In this document: piece after piece, positions 1 to 8,351 of the stretch | Layout: each line of letters opens with the position of its first letter | Position numbering within the stretch: position 1 is the first letter of the stretch | Source of the DNA: Hamadaea sp013361475 | Lineage (GTDB): Bacteria; Actinomycetota; Actinomycetes; Mycobacteriales; Micromonosporaceae | Reading direction: 5' to 3' | DNA length: 64,000 bases | NCBI RefSeq assembly: GCF_040654195.1 | Contig: NZ_JBFAHM010000003.1 | Span: 496,001-560,000 of the forward strand | Program-made: the position numbers and the translations under genes | The notes under the pieces: generated by a model | Told to the model about the DNA's origin: nothing | Seen by the model: only the letters and a program-made list of their open reading frames with translations | Database searches by the model: none

Positions 1-2
1 GC

Positions 3-1139
3 GTACGCGTGCCGGTCGTGGTGCAGACCAACGACCAGGCCGACGACCTCGTCGGCGGGCTGGTCCGGGAGCTGGCCGAAGCCGGGCTGCCCGCCGAGGT
101 CGGCCGGCTACACGCCAGCGGCTGGGAACCGCCGGCCGGTTTCCCCCGCCGGGGCGTACGCACCAGCGCGAAGCTCGCCGAGCTGTCCGGCTGCCCGATC
201 GTCGTCGCGACCGCCGCGAAGTGGGCGTTCAGCCCCGGGGAGACCTTCGAGCTGGGGATCATCGACGAGGCGTACCAGATGTCGGCGGCCGCCCTGGTGC
301 GCGTCGGGGATCTGTTCGACCGGCTGCTGCTGGTCGGCGACCCCGGTCAGCTCTCCCCGTTCACCGTCGCCGACGAGCACACCGTGCGGTCGCTGTCGGC
401 CTGGCCGCTGTCCACCGCCGCCGGGGTCGTGCTGCGCCACCACCCCGGTACGCCGGTCGTCCCGTTGCCGGTGAGCTGGCGGTTGGCTCCGCATACCGCG
501 CCGGTGGTCTCCGACGCCTTCTACGTCCGGCCGTTCCGCGCCGGGGTGGCCCCGGGCGTACGCCGCCTCGACGTGCCGGCCTCGGCGCATCCAGCCGTCC
601 GGAGCGCTGCCGACCACGGCTGGGGAATCCTGGAGCTGCCCTCGGCGTACCAGCCGAGAACTGATCCGGAGCTGGTGGCGCACCTGGTGGAGCTGGCCCG
701 CGGCCTGTGCGCCGGGGCGGCCGTGACCACCGACGAGCGCCGCACTCGCGGGTTGAAGTCGCGCGACATCGCGATCGGGGTGGCCCACACCGACCAGCGC
801 GACCATGTGCGAGCGGCGCTGGACCGGGCGGCGTTGCCGCAGGTCACCGTGGACACCGCCAACCGCCTGCAGGGGCGGCAGTTCGAGATCACCCTCGTCT
901 GGCATCCCCTGTCGGGGCGGCGCGACGCGACCGCCTTCCACCTGGAGACCGGGCGGCTGTGCGTGCTCGCCTCCCGGCACCGGCAGGCCTGCATCGTCGT
1001 CACCCGCGCCGGGATCGCCGCCCAACTGCACGAATTCCCCGCCGACGAGCCGGTCTGGCTGGGTTCGGACCCACCGCCGATCGACGGCTGGGCGGCGAAC
1101 CTGTCGTTCCTGGAACACCTGGCGAAGTTCCGCTCCTGA
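3..1139 (+). CDS. SF1 (DNA2/NAM7-like) helicase, C-terminal part, cut by window edge
   Basis: The reading frame is open from the first bases of the window, so the gene starts upstream and only the C-terminal ~378 codons are seen. Superfamily 1 helicase motifs can be read in order: IIDEAYQ (Walker B, motif II), LVGDPGQLSP (motif III, GDxxQL), VDTANRLQGRQ (motif V) and LASRHR (motif VI, arginine finger region). The Walker A lysine motif must lie upstream. The family comprises ATP-dependent DNA/RNA helicases and nuclease-helicases with one ATP site at the interface of two RecA folds; substrate cannot be told from this half. The gene ends 82 bp before pheA on the same strand. The ATP/helicase assignment is secure, the biological role is open. 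Confidence 0.8.
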   Translation, partial: VRVPVVVQTNDQADDLVGGLVRELAEAGLPAEVGRLHASGWEPPAGFPRRGVRTSAKLAELSGCPIVVATAAKWAFSPGETFELGIIDEAYQMSAAALVRVGDLFDRLLLVGDPGQLSPFTVADEHTVRSLSAWPLSTAAGVVLRHHPGTPVVPLPVSWRLAPHTAPVVSDAFYVRPFRAGVAPGVRRLDVPASAHPAVRSAADHGWGILELPSAYQPRTDPELVAHLVELARGLCAGAAVTTDERRTRGLKSRDIAIGVAHTDQRDHVRAALDRAALPQVTVDTANRLQGRQFEITLVWHPLSGRRDATAFHLETGRLCVLASRHRQACIVVTRAGIAAQLHEFPADEPVWLGSDPPPIDGWAANLSFLEHLAKFRS

Positions 1140-1221
1140 CCAGGTCTAGCGGCATATAGACGCTTGCGATACCGTACAGCCGCACCGTCCAGATCGGCCG
1201 GAGCACGGGGAGGCCGTCCAA

Positions 1222-2157
1222 GTGACCTTGCGCATCGCATACCTCGGGCCGCCGGGCACGTTCACTTTTCAGGCCGCCGGGCAGATCTGGAATCAGTCCG
1301 AGGACCTGCTGCCCAGCACCACCGTGCCCGAGATCGTCGACCGCGTCCGGTGGGGCGACTGCGACTTCGGCGTCGTGCCGGTGGAGAACACGGTCGAGGG
1401 GATCGTGACCGCCAGCCTCGATCAACTGGTCTTCGGGACCGGCGATGTCGTCGTCCTCCGCGAGATCTCGGTGCGGACCACGTTCGACGTTTATCGCGCC
1501 GCCGGCGCGTCCGGTCCGCCCACCGGCATCGCCAGCCACCCGCACGGGCTCGCCCAGTGCACCCGCTACGTCAACGCCTCCGGGCTGCCGTCGCGCGTCT
1601 TCGCGTCCACCGCCGCCGCGGTCGAGGCCGCCGCGGCCGACCCGGGGCTGCTGGCGATCGCCGCGCCGGAGTTGGCCGGCCGGTACGCCGTGAGCCTGGT
1701 CGACAGCGGAGTCGAGGACCATCCCGGGGTGTTCACGCGGTTCGCCTGCCTCGGTTCGCGTCGACGGCAGGCGGACGTTCCCCCGGCCGCCGAGGAGCTG
1801 AGCTGGAAGACGTTGCTCGCCCTCACCCCGGCTACCCGGCCGGGCTCTCTGGCCGACGTCTGCGTGCAGTTCTCCGACCAAGGCGTGAACATCCTGTCGC
1901 TGACGTCGCGACCCTTGCCCGGCTTCGCCGGGGCGTACGTCTTCGTCCTCGCGCTCGCCGACTCGCGTACCTCGGCGGGGGTGGCCCGGGCGGTCAACGG
2001 GCTCCTCTACACCGGCGTACGCGTCAAGTTCCTGGGCAGCTTCCTCTCCGACCACCTGCTGCGGCCGGCCCGCCCGGACCGGCCGCTGTCGGCGCCGACG
2101 GGCAGCTTCGGGCTCACCGACCTGCCCGAGGTCGGCTCGGTGTTTCCGGGCCGGTAG
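1222..2157 (+). CDS. pheA: Prephenate dehydratase
   Basis: Converts prephenate to phenylpyruvate, the committed step of phenylalanine synthesis, in the cytosol. The 311-residue protein has the usual two-part layout: a periplasmic-binding-like catalytic half starting IAYLGPPGTFT and carrying the TRF motif near residue 172 that is essential in this family, then a C-terminal ACT domain (about residues 195-300) for phenylalanine feedback. The ACT signature usually written ESRP reads TSRP here. The GTG start is supported by a GGGGAGG Shine-Dalgarno about 8 bases upstream. It stands alone, without the chorismate mutase fusion of enteric PheA, as usual in actinobacteria. tyrA follows 174 bp downstream, so the two branches from prephenate are side by side. 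Confidence 0.93.
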   Translation: MTLRIAYLGPPGTFTFQAAGQIWNQSEDLLPSTTVPEIVDRVRWGDCDFGVVPVENTVEGIVTASLDQLVFGTGDVVVLREISVRTTFDVYRAAGASGPPTGIASHPHGLAQCTRYVNASGLPSRVFASTAAAVEAAAADPGLLAIAAPELAGRYAVSLVDSGVEDHPGVFTRFACLGSRRRQADVPPAAEELSWKTLLALTPATRPGSLADVCVQFSDQGVNILSLTSRPLPGFAGAYVFVLALADSRTSAGVARAVNGLLYTGVRVKFLGSFLSDHLLRPARPDRPLSAPTGSFGLTDLPEVGSVFPGR

Positions 2158-2209
2158 CGCGCTGGTCGCGGGCGGGCGTCGCGGGCGCTCCGCGCGATCC
2201 ACGCGCAGG

Positions 2210-2264
2210 ATCCCGGGATAACGTCGCTATTTCCGCGCGGATGGGGACGATATCCCGGATAACG
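2210..2264. promoter_or_regulatory. Direct repeat pair upstream of tyrA
   Basis: Two near-identical direct repeats, ATCCCGGGATAACG (2210-2223) and ATCCCGGATAACG (2252-2264), lie in the pheA-tyrA gap, 42 bp (about four helical turns) apart, upstream of a -10-like CATACT at 2286. The spacing places both on one face of the helix, as for a dimeric regulator. This is visible in the sequence; the regulator and any function are inference. Confidence 0.35.
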
Positions 2265-2331
2265 CGAACGCTGACGACGCGCTGGCATACTCGTGAAGAA
2301 CTCAGCCGACCGGACGGGACAAGGGAGCACG

Positions 2332-3345
2332 ATGGCACGTGACGGGCTGCCGGCGCTCCGGATCGCCGTCGTCGGGACCGGGTTGATCGGCGGATCCGTC
2401 CTGCGCCGCCTGGCCCAGACCCAGCACGAGGTGGTGGGCTGGGATCCCGACCCCGGTACGCGCGAGACCGCCGCCGCGTTGGGCCTGCCGTTCGCCGATC
2501 GGCTGGATGTCGCGCTCGACGGCCGGGACGTCGTCTTCCTCTGCGGGCCGCTGTCCTCGCTTCCGGCCGCGTTGACCGAGGTGGTCGCCGCGACCGGGGA
2601 TCGGTGTGTGATCACCGACGTGGGCAGCACCAAGATGGCCGTGGTGGAGGCCGCCGATCGGGCTGGTCTCGCCGGTCGCTTCGTCGGCGGGCACCCGATG
2701 GCCGGTTCGGAGCGGGCAGGGCTCGCCGCCGCGACTCCGGAGCTCTACGTCGGCGCGCCCTGGGTGCTGACGCCGCTCGGCGTACCGGGGCTTCCGGCGT
2801 TCCGGCTGCTGACGCGGCTCGTCCTGGAGTCCTTCGACGCTCGGGTCGTCCCCCTGGACGCCACCGTTCACGACGACATCGTGGCCCTCGCCTCGCATAT
2901 CCCGCACATCCTCGCGGGCGCGCTGGCGACCGCCACCGACCGGTCGGATGTCCGGGCGGCGGTGCTCAGTCTCGCGGCGGGCAGCTTCTCCGACGGCACC
3001 CGAGTCGCCGGTACGCCGAGCGCCCGCACGACGGACATGCTGCTCAACAACCGGGCCGCGATCGCACGCCGGATCGGTCTGGTCCGAGACGCCCTCGACG
3101 ACCTCGTGGCGGCCGTCGTCACCGGCGACGCCGACCGGCTCTTGAGCGGGCTGAGCGAAGGACGGCACGCCCGGCTGGACCTGCTCGCTCGGCATACGCA
3201 GCCCGCCTCGTACGCGTTCGCCGCCGGGGAAGACGCCGAGGAGTCGGCCTTCCTGCTGGAGTTGGGCGCGTCCGGTGGCTGTGTCACCGGTTGCCGCGTC
3301 GACGGCGATCGCGTCGAGTACGACGTGCTGAAACCGAACCCATGA
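2332..3345 (+). CDS. tyrA: Prephenate dehydrogenase (NAD-dependent)
   Basis: Oxidatively decarboxylates prephenate to 4-hydroxyphenylpyruvate for tyrosine synthesis (arogenate use cannot be excluded). The N-terminus begins with a Rossmann fold, VVGTGLIGGSV, followed by the acidic residue of WDPDPG at the end of the second strand that favours NAD. A helical dimerisation domain fills the second half; the motif GGHPMAGSE typical of TyrA is present. ATG at 2332 is chosen because AAGGGAG lies 5 bases upstream; an in-frame GTG at 2293 would add 13 residues without a ribosome site. A likely promoter -10 (CATACT, 2286) leaves a ~35-base leader. The C-terminus, after ARHTQP, carries a short ACT-like tail. 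It is convergent with dapC, with only 20 bp between the stops. Confidence 0.92.
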   Translation: MARDGLPALRIAVVGTGLIGGSVLRRLAQTQHEVVGWDPDPGTRETAAALGLPFADRLDVALDGRDVVFLCGPLSSLPAALTEVVAATGDRCVITDVGSTKMAVVEAADRAGLAGRFVGGHPMAGSERAGLAAATPELYVGAPWVLTPLGVPGLPAFRLLTRLVLESFDARVVPLDATVHDDIVALASHIPHILAGALATATDRSDVRAAVLSLAAGSFSDGTRVAGTPSARTTDMLLNNRAAIARRIGLVRDALDDLVAAVVTGDADRLLSGLSEGRHARLDLLARHTQPASYAFAAGEDAEESAFLLELGASGGCVTGCRVDGDRVEYDVLKPNP

Positions 3346-3358
3346 TCACGTGATCATG
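3341..3358. repeat. Perfect 18-bp palindrome at tyrA/dapC convergence
   Basis: CATGATCACGTGATCATG is a perfect palindrome. It contains the tyrA stop codon (TGA 3343-3345) and nearly fills the 20 bp between the convergent tyrA and dapC genes. It lacks a loop or T-run, so it is a poor intrinsic terminator; a protein site is possible. Confidence 0.6.
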
Positions 3359-3365
3359 CGAACTC

Positions 3366-4469
3366 TCAGCTGAGCAGGCGCTCCGCCGCGGAGGCGATGC
3401 GTTCGTCGGACGCGGTGAGCGCGAGCCGGACGAACGGTTCCCCGGCCGGGCCGTAGAACTCGCCCGGCACCGCCAGGATGCCGCGGTTGGCCAGCCACTC
3501 CACCGTTCGCAGACCGGGCTCGTCACGGGTGGCCCACAGGTACAGACCGGCGGTCGAGTGCTCGATGCGGAATCCGGTCTTCTCCAGCGCCTGCCGCAGC
3601 GCGACACGACGACCTCGGTAGACCTCCCGTTGCCGGTCGGCGTGCACCTCGTCGCCCAGGGCCGCGACCATGGCGGCCTGTACCGGGGCGGGCACGATCA
3701 TCCCCGCGTGCTTGCGCAGCAACAGCAGATCAGCGACCAGGTCGGGGTCGCCTGCGACCAGTCCGGCCCGGTACCCGGCCAGGTTCGACCGTTTCGACAG
3801 CGAGTGGATCGCGAGCAGCCCGGTTGACGAACCGTTGCAGACGGCCGGGTCGAGGACCGAGACCGGGGTCTCCTCCCACGGCAGGCTGAGGTAGCACTCG
3901 TCGGAGGCGATGACGGCACCGCAGTCGCGCGCCCAGGCCACCCACGCCCGCATCTCGGCGGCGGTGGCGACCCGGCCGTGCGGGTTGCCCGGCGAGTTCA
4001 ACCACACCAGAGCCGCAGGCTCCACCGGCGGCGTGTCGGCCCGGACGACGGTGGCCCCGGCGAGCAACGCGCCGACCTCATAGGTGGGGTAACAGACCTC
4101 GGGGATGACGACGGTGTCCCCCGGGCCGAGCCCCAGGAAGCGCGGCAGCCAGGCGACCAGCTCCTTCGAGCCGATGGTCGGCAGGACCCCGAGCTCGCCC
4201 TCGGCCCGGCAGTAACGCCGGACGTAGGCGAGCATCGCGTCCCGCAGCGCCGGGCTGCCGGCGGTGAGCGGATAACCGGGCGAGTCGGCCGCGTTGCCGA
4301 GAGCCGCCTGGAGCAGCGGGTCCACCGAGTCCACCGGGGTCCCCATCGACAAGTCGACGAGCCCGCCCGGATGCGCGGCGGCAACCGCCTTGAGCGGCTC
4401 CAGGCGGTCCCACGGCACGTCGGGAAGTCCGGCCGCCACTCGGCGGCGGCCGGCGCTCGCCCGGCTCAC
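3366..4469 (-). CDS. dapC: N-succinyldiaminopimelate aminotransferase
   Basis: PLP-dependent class I/II aminotransferase of the lysine/meso-diaminopimelate pathway, converting N-succinyl-2-amino-6-ketopimelate to N-succinyl-LL-diaminopimelate for peptidoglycan and lysine. The 367-residue protein has the fold-type I landmarks: NSPGNPHGR, SDECYLSL (Asp binding the pyridine N), and SLSKRSNLAGYR holding the Schiff-base lysine, a form typical of actinobacterial DapC. The start is GTG at 4469 (VSRASAGRR), 2 bases after the fdxA stop; the frame remains open upstream but there it runs antisense-free through fdxA and has no homology. The tight fdxA-dapC linkage is the same as that of M. tuberculosis Rv1177-Rv1178 (from memory), so the two are one transcript. 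Confidence 0.9.
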   Translation of the reverse strand: MSRASAGRRRVAAGLPDVPWDRLEPLKAVAAAHPGGLVDLSMGTPVDSVDPLLQAALGNAADSPGYPLTAGSPALRDAMLAYVRRYCRAEGELGVLPTIGSKELVAWLPRFLGLGPGDTVVIPEVCYPTYEVGALLAGATVVRADTPPVEPAALVWLNSPGNPHGRVATAAEMRAWVAWARDCGAVIASDECYLSLPWEETPVSVLDPAVCNGSSTGLLAIHSLSKRSNLAGYRAGLVAGDPDLVADLLLLRKHAGMIVPAPVQAAMVAALGDEVHADRQREVYRGRRVALRQALEKTGFRIEHSTAGLYLWATRDEPGLRTVEWLANRGILAVPGEFYGPAGEPFVRLALTASDERIASAAERLLS

Positions 4470-4471
4470 GC

Positions 4472-4798
4472 TCAGTGTCCCTCGCCCCGCGGCGGGAGAC
4501 CGGCGACGAACGCGGCGTCGGCGTTGATCTTGCCGATCTTCGAGGCACCGCCGGGCGAACCGAGGTCGTTGAAGAACTCGTAGTTCGCCGGGGTGTAGTC
4601 GCGCCACTGCTCGGGAACGTCGTCCTCGTAGAAGATGGCCTCGACGGGGCAGACCGGCTCGCAGGCACCGCAGTCGACACACTCATCGGGGTGGATGTAC
4701 AGCATCCGGTTGCCCTCGTAGATGCAGTCCACCGGGCACTCCTCGATGCACGCCTTGTCGAGGACGTCGACGCAGGGCTCGGCGATGATGTAGGTCAC
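4472..4798 (-). CDS. fdxA: 7Fe ferredoxin [3Fe-4S][4Fe-4S]
   Basis: Small cytosolic electron carrier of 108 residues. The cluster cysteines are exactly those of the Azotobacter-type 7Fe ferredoxin: C9, C17 and C50 for the [3Fe-4S] cluster and C21, C40, C43 and C46 for the [4Fe-4S] cluster, in the contexts CIEECPVDC and CVDCGACEPVCP. The GTG start (VTYIIAEPC) has GGAAGGA about 8 bases upstream. The C-terminal half (YTPANYEFFNDLG) is the usual extension of this family. It is the first gene of the fdxA-dapC pair and is divergent from the acetyltransferase gene across 69 bp. The redox partner is not evident from context. Confidence 0.93.
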   Translation of the reverse strand: MTYIIAEPCVDVLDKACIEECPVDCIYEGNRMLYIHPDECVDCGACEPVCPVEAIFYEDDVPEQWRDYTPANYEFFNDLGSPGGASKIGKINADAAFVAGLPPRGEGH

Positions 4799-4867
4799 GG
4801 GTCGTCCTTCCAGCTGGCAATGGCGGGCAGCCACCGACAGCTTAGTATCGCGCCCGGGAGGTGGTCG

Positions 4868-5899
4868 ATGGTGCTGGCCCTCAGTGCGCAAGACATCGGA
4901 TGCCGGGTGGTCGTCCGGCGGCGGGTCCAGACCGGCGAACGCCCGCTTTATACCGATTTGCTGGGCGAGCTGCTCGAAATCACCCCTGCGGAAGTCGTGA
5001 TTCTCACCTCCGCCGGTGCCGTGCGCGTACCAGTGGATGAGATCCATCGCGCGAAGCCGGTGCCGGCGCGCCGGGGACCGACCGCCCGCGAGATCGCGGA
5101 GGTCGAAAGAGCCGCCGCGCGGGCCTGGCCGCCCGCGGAGCTGGCGTGGCTGGGCGACTGGCGGCTGCGCGCGGCCGGCGGCTACACCGGCCGGGCCAAT
5201 TCCGCGCTGCCGGTGGGCGACCCCGGCCGGCCGCTCCCCGAGGCGATCGAGCAGGTCGTGGCGTTCTACACCGAGCGCGACCTGCCCCCGCAGGTCGACG
5301 TGCCGCTGCCGCTCGCGAGCGCCGTCCAGCGCGAGCTGCTCAGGGCCGGCTGGCACGAGGAGTGCGCCGTGCGGGTCCAGACCGTCGACCTCGACCAGCT
5401 CATCGCGGTCACCGACGCCGTCGGCTCGCTCTCCGCGCAGCCCTCACCGGCCGCACTCGCCCTGATCGAAGGCCGGCGCGGGCCCCTGCCCGAGGCCGCT
5501 CGCCACGTCCTGACCGCGGTGCCCACGCTCGCCTTCTGCGAGTACGCCGACGCCGGGGAGCCGCATGGGCGAGCCGCCGGGAGTGCAGTCAGCGGCGACC
5601 TGCTCGCGATGGGTCGCGGCAGTGTCACCACCGCCGGTCACGCCGACGGGGAGGGGGCGCGGTGGCTCGGCCTGTTCGCGATCGAGACCGTGCCCGCGGC
5701 TCGCCGTCGCGGGCTCGCCCAACGCATCGTCGGGCAGCTGGCCCGCTGGGGGCGCGAGCACGGCGCGACCCACGCCTTCCTCCAGGTCGAGTCGACGAAC
5801 GAGGCCGCGCAGGCGTTGTACGCGAAGCTGGGCTTCACGACGCACCACAGCTACCTCCGCTACCGCCTGCGCCCTCACCCCCGCGCCCTTTCCGGTTGA
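4868..5899 (+). CDS. GNAT-family N-acetyltransferase with N-terminal SH3-like domain
   Basis: Acetyl-CoA-dependent acetyltransferase of unknown substrate. Residues ~1-60 (start MVLALSAQDIG) form a small beta-rich domain reading like the N-terminal part of the mycobacterial Rv0428c-type proteins; a linker follows, and a GNAT fold occupies about residues 230-340. The acetyl-CoA pyrophosphate loop is visible as ARRRGLAQRIV and the late motif as EAAQALYAKLGF. The ATG start at 4868 has GGAGGT 5 bases upstream and a -10-like TAGTAT at 4843. Divergent from fdxA. Family assignment is firm; the resemblance to Rv0428c is from memory and the substrate is unknown. Confidence 0.8.
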   Translation: MVLALSAQDIGCRVVVRRRVQTGERPLYTDLLGELLEITPAEVVILTSAGAVRVPVDEIHRAKPVPARRGPTAREIAEVERAAARAWPPAELAWLGDWRLRAAGGYTGRANSALPVGDPGRPLPEAIEQVVAFYTERDLPPQVDVPLPLASAVQRELLRAGWHEECAVRVQTVDLDQLIAVTDAVGSLSAQPSPAALALIEGRRGPLPEAARHVLTAVPTLAFCEYADAGEPHGRAAGSAVSGDLLAMGRGSVTTAGHADGEGARWLGLFAIETVPAARRRGLAQRIVGQLARWGREHGATHAFLQVESTNEAAQALYAKLGFTTHHSYLRYRLRPHPRALSG

Positions 5900-5981
5900 T
5901 CATGAACTTGCGGTCGTGATCAACCGGCGTGTCGTGTGCGTGGCATCCTGATCGACTCCCCAACCGGGTGATCGACTTCGG
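5892..5981. repeat. Dispersed intergenic repeat family B, copy 1 (reverse orientation)
   Basis: An AT-richer ~90-bp element between convergent genes. It contains a 10-bp perfect hairpin (CCGGTTGATC 5892-5901 with GATCAACCGG 5918-5927) and blocks shared, in inverse orientation, with elements at 32619 and 44299: GATCATGAAC, the CGTGTCGTG block, and GGCATCCTGATCGA (5942-5955). Its end, GGGTGATCGACTTCGG, recurs at 30186. Confidence 0.75.
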
Positions 5982-5985
5982 GTGG

Positions 5986-6441
5986 CTAGACGCGCTTGGG
6001 CTTCGCCTTCGCCGTCCGCGCGAACTGGCGCAGCTGCTTGGTCCGGACGTCCTGCCCGGTCGCGACGAGGATCAGCCCACCGAGCAGCGAAGCGCCGACC
6101 GTGATCGCGGCGTACTGCCAGATCTGCTCGAAGAAGTCCCCCGCGCCCATCTTGAACGGTCCCTCGCCCACGATGAGCGGGCCGACCAGCACGATGAGGG
6201 CACAGGACACGACCGCCGCCATGGCCAGGTCGAAAGCGACCGTCGGCATCGGCCGCTGACGGCCCCAGACGAAGGCCAGGACAGCGAAGACCAGGGCGAT
6301 CGCAGTCAACCCGACGACGGGCACGAGATCCTGTTTACTGGAGTTCTCGTCCAGGACGAACTTCGAGACGAGCCGTCCAGCCACATTGATCGCGAAGAGC
6401 ACACCGGCCAGGATGCCGATCCGCTTCCACCTCAGCGCCAT
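5986..6441 (-). CDS. Four-helix membrane protein of unknown function
   Basis: 151 residues with four predicted membrane helices at about 8-26, 38-57, 68-88 and 105-127 and a basic tail ending KAKPKRV. The start ATG at 6441 (MALRWKRIG) is chosen because GGGAGGCGG sits 3-5 bases upstream; a longer frame to 6501 has no such site. I recognise no catalytic motif or named family. It is convergent with the acetyltransferase gene and divergent from the DUF2254 gene, so is probably a single-gene transcript. Confidence 0.75.
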   Translation of the reverse strand: MALRWKRIGILAGVLFAINVAGRLVSKFVLDENSSKQDLVPVVGLTAIALVFAVLAFVWGRQRPMPTVAFDLAMAAVVSCALIVLVGPLIVGEGPFKMGAGDFFEQIWQYAAITVGASLLGGLILVATGQDVRTKQLRQFARTAKAKPKRV

Positions 6442-6530
6442 TACCGCCTCCCGCGCGCATGTTCCGACGTGATCCTTATACGCCGTCGCCGGAAGATACA
6501 CCAGAGGTCTCCAGGGTCGCTGGACGCGAA

Positions 6531-6536
6531 TAAGGT
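6531..6536 (+). promoter_or_regulatory. -10-like hexamer TAAGGT, leaderless start of DUF2254 gene
   Basis: TAAGGT is followed by six bases and then GTG at 6543, the spacing seen before many genes in this window. It argues for GTG 6543 rather than GTG 6537 as the true start, with transcription beginning at the start codon. Confidence 0.5.
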
Positions 6537-6542
6537 GTGCGC

Positions 6543-7865
6543 GTGGAGAACTCCGAACCGGACGAGCTCATCGAAGCCCGGGTGGCGCCGCACATCCGCC
6601 GGCTCCGGCTACGCGCCTTCCGGGAACGCGTACGCGAAAGCCTGTTGTTCCTGCCGCTGGTGATGGTGGCCTGCGCGGTCGTGATCGCCTTCCTGCTGGC
6701 CGATCTGGACGCCCGGCACGACATCGCCGTCAACGGAGTCTTCTCCTTCTCCCCCGACGTGGCGATCACGCTGCTCGGCACCATCGCCGGTGCGGTGATC
6801 ACGACCGCCGGCGTGGTGTTCTCCCTCCTCGTGGTCTCGCTGCAACTGGCCAGCGGCCAATTCTCGCCGCGCGTCCTGCGAGGCTTCTGGCGCGACCGCG
6901 GCGGGCAGGTCCTCGTCGGCCTGCTGATGTCCACCTTCGTCTTCTGCGTGCTCACACTGGCCCGGATCGACTCCGACCAACCGTCCGCGCCCACGCTCAC
7001 CATCAACTTCGCGCTGATCCTGGCGCTGCTGTCGGTGCTCGCCATCGTGGTCTACCTCGACCGGATCAGCCGCCAGCAATACGTCGGCCGGATCATGCAG
7101 CGGGTCTCCGGGGAGACCCGGAAGCTGATCACCCAACTGCCCTATGGCAAGAACCTGGGCATGAAGGTCGGCGAGACCTGCCCCCGGCCCGACCTGAGCT
7201 CGCTGGGATCGCCGCTGGTCGTCCTCAGCCCGGCGGACGGCTGGGTGCAACAGCTGAGCCGCCGCGCGATCGTCAACGCGGCGCCGCCGGACTCCGTGAT
7301 CCGCCTGGAGACCCGGGTGGGCGCCTGGGTGACCGCCGGTACGCCGATCATCCGCATCTGGCCGGCCCCGGCGAACGCGACCGCCGTCAGCCGGGTGGTC
7401 GACGACGCGCTCATCGTCGGCCCGGCCCGCACGATGCAGCAGGACATCGACTTCGGCCTGCGGCAGCTGAACGACATCGGACTGCGGGCGCTGTCGCCCG
7501 CCGTCAACGACCCGACCACCGCCGTCGAGGTCATCCTCAACCTCGGTTCGGTGATGCGCCCACTGCTGGTCGCCCACCAGACTCCACAATGCGTACGCGA
7601 CAGCTCGGGCCGGGTGCTGCTCACCCCGAACGACCTCGACAAGGGCGAATTCGTCAAGCACGCCTTCGAGCAGTTGCGGCACTACGCCGTCGGGCATCCC
7701 GCCGTGCTCACGGCGATTTCGCGTACGCTGCGGATGCTTCGCGAGGCGTGCGTGACGCCCAGCGGCCGGCCGATCGTCGACGACGACGCGGGCGCGGTGA
7801 CCGAGATCGATCGGCTGCTCGTCTCGGTCGACGCCGAACTCCTGCAGCTCGCGACCCACCCCTGA
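6543..7865 (+). CDS. DUF2254 family membrane protein
   Basis: 440-residue integral membrane protein of the DUF2254 family. Four hydrophobic segments fall in the first ~170 residues (LLFLPLVMVACAVV; AITLLGTIAGAVITTAG; VLVGLLMSTFVFCVL; FALILALLSVLAIVVYL) after a basic amphipathic N-terminus. The second half is soluble and contains the stretch LRQLNDIGLRALSPAVNDP, which I recall as the family hallmark. Function is unknown in the family. The start is taken as GTG 6543 from the -10 spacing; GTG 6537 adds two residues. It ends at a family A palindrome facing the convergent gene at 7980. Confidence 0.8.
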   Translation: MENSEPDELIEARVAPHIRRLRLRAFRERVRESLLFLPLVMVACAVVIAFLLADLDARHDIAVNGVFSFSPDVAITLLGTIAGAVITTAGVVFSLLVVSLQLASGQFSPRVLRGFWRDRGGQVLVGLLMSTFVFCVLTLARIDSDQPSAPTLTINFALILALLSVLAIVVYLDRISRQQYVGRIMQRVSGETRKLITQLPYGKNLGMKVGETCPRPDLSSLGSPLVVLSPADGWVQQLSRRAIVNAAPPDSVIRLETRVGAWVTAGTPIIRIWPAPANATAVSRVVDDALIVGPARTMQQDIDFGLRQLNDIGLRALSPAVNDPTTAVEVILNLGSVMRPLLVAHQTPQCVRDSSGRVLLTPNDLDKGEFVKHAFEQLRHYAVGHPAVLTAISRTLRMLREACVTPSGRPIVDDDAGAVTEIDRLLVSVDAELLQLATHP

Positions 7866-7888
7866 CCCCACGCGTCCCGCTTTCCAGC

Positions 7889-7949
7889 GCTGGATCAGGG
7901 ATCTCGGTCGAATCTTGCCCCAAGATTCGACCCGGAACCCTGATCCAGC
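7889..7949. repeat. Dispersed palindrome family A, copy 1
   Basis: A nested hairpin: outer arms GCTGGATCAGGG (7889-7900) and CCCTGATCCAGC (7938-7949), inner arms TCGAATCTTG (7908-7917) and CAAGATTCGA (7921-7930) with a 3-base loop. Nearly identical copies occur at 28287 and 42357. Here it lies between convergent genes and could terminate both. Confidence 0.85.
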
Positions 7950-7979
7950 CGACCGCAGTGGCGGCGAGTGGCGATGAGG

Positions 7980-8351
7980 TCAGGCGATCCGGCGGGGTTT
8001 GACGAGGCGCAGGAACGGCGTGGCGAACCCGGCCATCCCCGCGACGACCGCCAGCGCGCCCGCCCAGTTGTCGGGCAGGATCAGCCAGTCCCCCTCGGAC
8101 CGCTCGGTCACCGCGGCCACCATGACGACGCACCACGGCACGATGGCGAAGACCGGCGCCCAGGTTTTGTCCACGGTGTACCACGCGAACCAGGTCAGCC
8201 CGAAGTTCGCCGCGAACGCGACGAACATCGTCGCGGGCACCAGAATCGAGCCGATCCGCAGGTTGCTGTAGAAGACCTCGAAGACGGCGGTCAGCGCGCC
8301 GAGCAGGAACGCGACGATGCCGCCGTAGATCCGGACGAGCAGCGCGATCAT
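7980..8351 (-). CDS. Small membrane protein coupled to mshB (DUF6113-like)
   Basis: 123 residues with four hydrophobic segments (IYGGIVAFLLGALTAVF; ILVPATMFVAFAANFGL; PVFAIVPWCVVMVAAV; WAGALAVVAGMAGFA). Its ATG overlaps the mshB stop in ATGA, so the two are translationally coupled. In M. tuberculosis a membrane protein gene (Rv1171) also adjoins mshB (Rv1170), from memory. Conserved linkage suggests a link with mycothiol or its precursor, but no catalytic motif is visible and the function is unknown. The gene ends at a family A palindrome. Confidence 0.75.
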   Translation of the reverse strand: MIALLVRIYGGIVAFLLGALTAVFEVFYSNLRIGSILVPATMFVAFAANFGLTWFAWYTVDKTWAPVFAIVPWCVVMVAAVTERSEGDWLILPDNWAGALAVVAGMAGFATPFLRLVKPRRIA

